Positions 5,681-6,417 of a DNA stretch of 6,417 nt are shown here, one piece after another. The notes below the pieces were generated by a model. It had not been told where the DNA came from and searched no databases. It worked only from the letters and a program-made list of their open reading frames with translations. Within the stretch, counting starts at the first letter, position 1. Each line of letters begins with the position of its first letter. The stretch lies in NCBI GenBank assembly GCA_029865515.1, contig JAOUGQ010000173.1, forward strand, positions 1 to 6,417, given 5' to 3'. The stretch comes from Nitrospirota bacterium. Its GTDB lineage: Bacteria; Nitrospirota; Nitrospiria; Nitrospirales; UBA8639. Made by a program: the position numbers and the translations under genes.

Positions 5681-6417
5681 TTATGGGCTATAGCAACCGC
5701 TGCTGATGATTCGCCATTTGGACCCTGCCGCACAATCGGGGTCAAATTGAAAACCGGCTTCGGCAGTCATGGTGAATTGCGTTTCGGGAACACTAAACGC
5801 ATTGGCTTCGTCTAACCCGATGGTGGTTCCCGTGAGGTGATAGCGAATATGCGGAACGAGCGTGCCTCCTCCGGAATCGGTTGGTATGCCATCAACCGCG
5901 TAACTGCCTCCCGCGCCATTGGCAGAAAGGCTCAGAAGCTGAAACAAGTGACCGACGTGCCCACGATGAATTTTGAGGTCCGGCGTTCCCGTTTCATCGG
6001 TGTTCCACCAGGTTTCAAAATCCGCATCCGTGATGATGGAGGGATTCACGTTTTGGGCTAAATGGGTAATAAGGATAAACCGCGCATCTGCCAAGGCTGT
6101 GGTCAGTAAACCCGTGGCGTTCGTGAAGCCGCTCATGTTCGGTTGCACGAAGAAATACCTGAGAAACCCGTTGGGATTGGTGGTGAGTTGCCCTAGAGCG
6201 ATAGGGACATAATCCGGACTCAGTACCCCCAGCGTCGGGGGAAATGAACGGGTTTGCCGTACATATAATTCGATCCCTCTGGTAATAATCGCCAATTGCT
6301 CATCCTCGGCATCCCGTTTTGCGGCCTTCAATTGATTGATGACATTTGGAGTAATGAAACTGGCAAGAATCGCGAGAATTGCCAGGACTCCAATCATTTC
6401 CACAACTGTAAAACCTG
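5681..6417 (-). CDS. Type IV prepilin-like protein (pilin or pseudopilin), 5' end outside the window
   Basis: The first codons in the window read G-F-T-V-V-E-M-I-G-V-L-A-I-L-A-I-L, the class III signal of type IV pilins and pseudopilins. Cleavage by prepilin peptidase is expected between Gly and Phe, near 6412, with the conserved Glu at mature position 5. A hydrophobic helix spans mature residues 1 to about 24, followed by an amphipathic stretch (NQLKAAKRDAEDEQLAIITRGIELYV) typical of the pilin stalk. The mature protein would be about 243 residues, long for a GspG-type pseudopilin. It carries a Gly/Ser-rich middle and two cysteines near the C-terminus (mature about 227 and 240) that could form a D-region disulfide loop. 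The GTG at 6403 lies inside the conserved motif and cannot be the true start, so the leader peptide lies beyond the window. It ends with TAA, 4 bases before the likely ATG of the PilM/N-like gene. Family membership is secure; whether it is a major or minor subunit is unknown. Confidence 0.92.
   Translation of the reverse strand, partial: GFTVVEMIGVLAILAILASFITPNVINQLKAAKRDAEDEQLAIITRGIELYVRQTRSFPPTLGVLSPDYVPIALGQLTTNPNGFLRYFFVQPNMSGFTNATGLLTTALADARFILITHLAQNVNPSIITDADFETWWNTDETGTPDLKIHRGHVGHLFQLLSLSANGAGGSYAVDGIPTDSGGGTLVPHIRYHLTGTTIGLDEANAFSVPETQFTMTAEAGFQFDPDCAAGSKWRIISSGCYSP

Noticed and set aside
4177..5745. Classifying the cluster as an ordinary type II secretion operon (GspL-M-C-D)
   Set aside because: The protein layouts are analogous, but the gene order with an MshM-type ATPase and an MshN-like protein after the secretin fits MSHA better. 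No gspE/F/H-K genes are visible, so the call is not absolute.
1..6417. CRISPR arrays, tRNA or rRNA genes, insertion sequences
   Set aside because: Coding sequence fills nearly the whole window and I saw no spaced direct repeats, tRNA-like folds, transposase motifs or terminal inverted repeats.

Overview
The window is a single minus-strand gene cluster, read from position 6417 down to position 1. It encodes most of the envelope-spanning machinery of a type IV pilus, of the MSHA (mannose-sensitive haemagglutinin) / type II secretion-related class. A secretin, an apparent outer-membrane lipoprotein signal and a PilM/N/O/P-type inner-membrane assembly show that the host is a Gram-negative (diderm) bacterium. 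Base composition looks balanced, roughly half G+C by eye. The phylum cannot be fixed from this window. A Nitrospirota-like or proteobacterial host would both fit; this is an impression from protein style, not a result.

Layout in transcription order. (1) 6417-5681: a type IV prepilin-like protein, cut at its 5' end by the window. The prepilin peptidase motif G|FTVVE lies on the last few bases. (2) 5676-4177 (an upstream TTG at 5745 is possible): a fused PilM/PilN-type protein, MshI-like and similar in topology to GspL. (3) 4180-3593: a PilO/MshJ-type protein. (4) 3626-3105: a PilP/GspC-type protein in the MshK position. (5) 3108-1483 (an upstream GTG at 3165 is possible): an MshL/PilQ-family secretin. 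(6) 1486-662: an MshM/ExeA-type AAA+ ATPase. (7) 633 to beyond 1: the N-terminal part of an MshN/GspB-like one-pass membrane protein. Genes 2 to 7 follow the mshI-J-K-L-M-N order of the Vibrio MSHA locus, with a pilin gene immediately upstream.

The genes are very tightly packed. Three junctions are 4-base ATGA stop/start overlaps (4177-4180, 3105-3108, 1483-1486). One junction is a 34-base overlap, and the only gaps are about 4 and 28 bases. No stretch near 300 bases lacks a gene. I see no convincing internal promoter or terminator, so the simplest reading is one polycistronic mRNA with translational coupling. Its promoter would lie beyond 6417 and its end beyond 1.

Expected joint function: the secretin forms the outer-membrane pore. 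The PilP-like protein probably contacts the secretin periplasmic domains and links them to the PilO/PilN-type periplasmic domains. The cytoplasmic PilM-like part would face the assembly ATPase. The ExeA-type ATPase and the MshN/GspB-like protein probably help secretin assembly or positioning. The extension ATPase (MshE/PilB), platform protein (MshG/PilC), major pilin and prepilin peptidase are not in the window. Nothing here amounts to an undescribed system; the points worth a second look are start sites, domain degeneration and gene arrangement.
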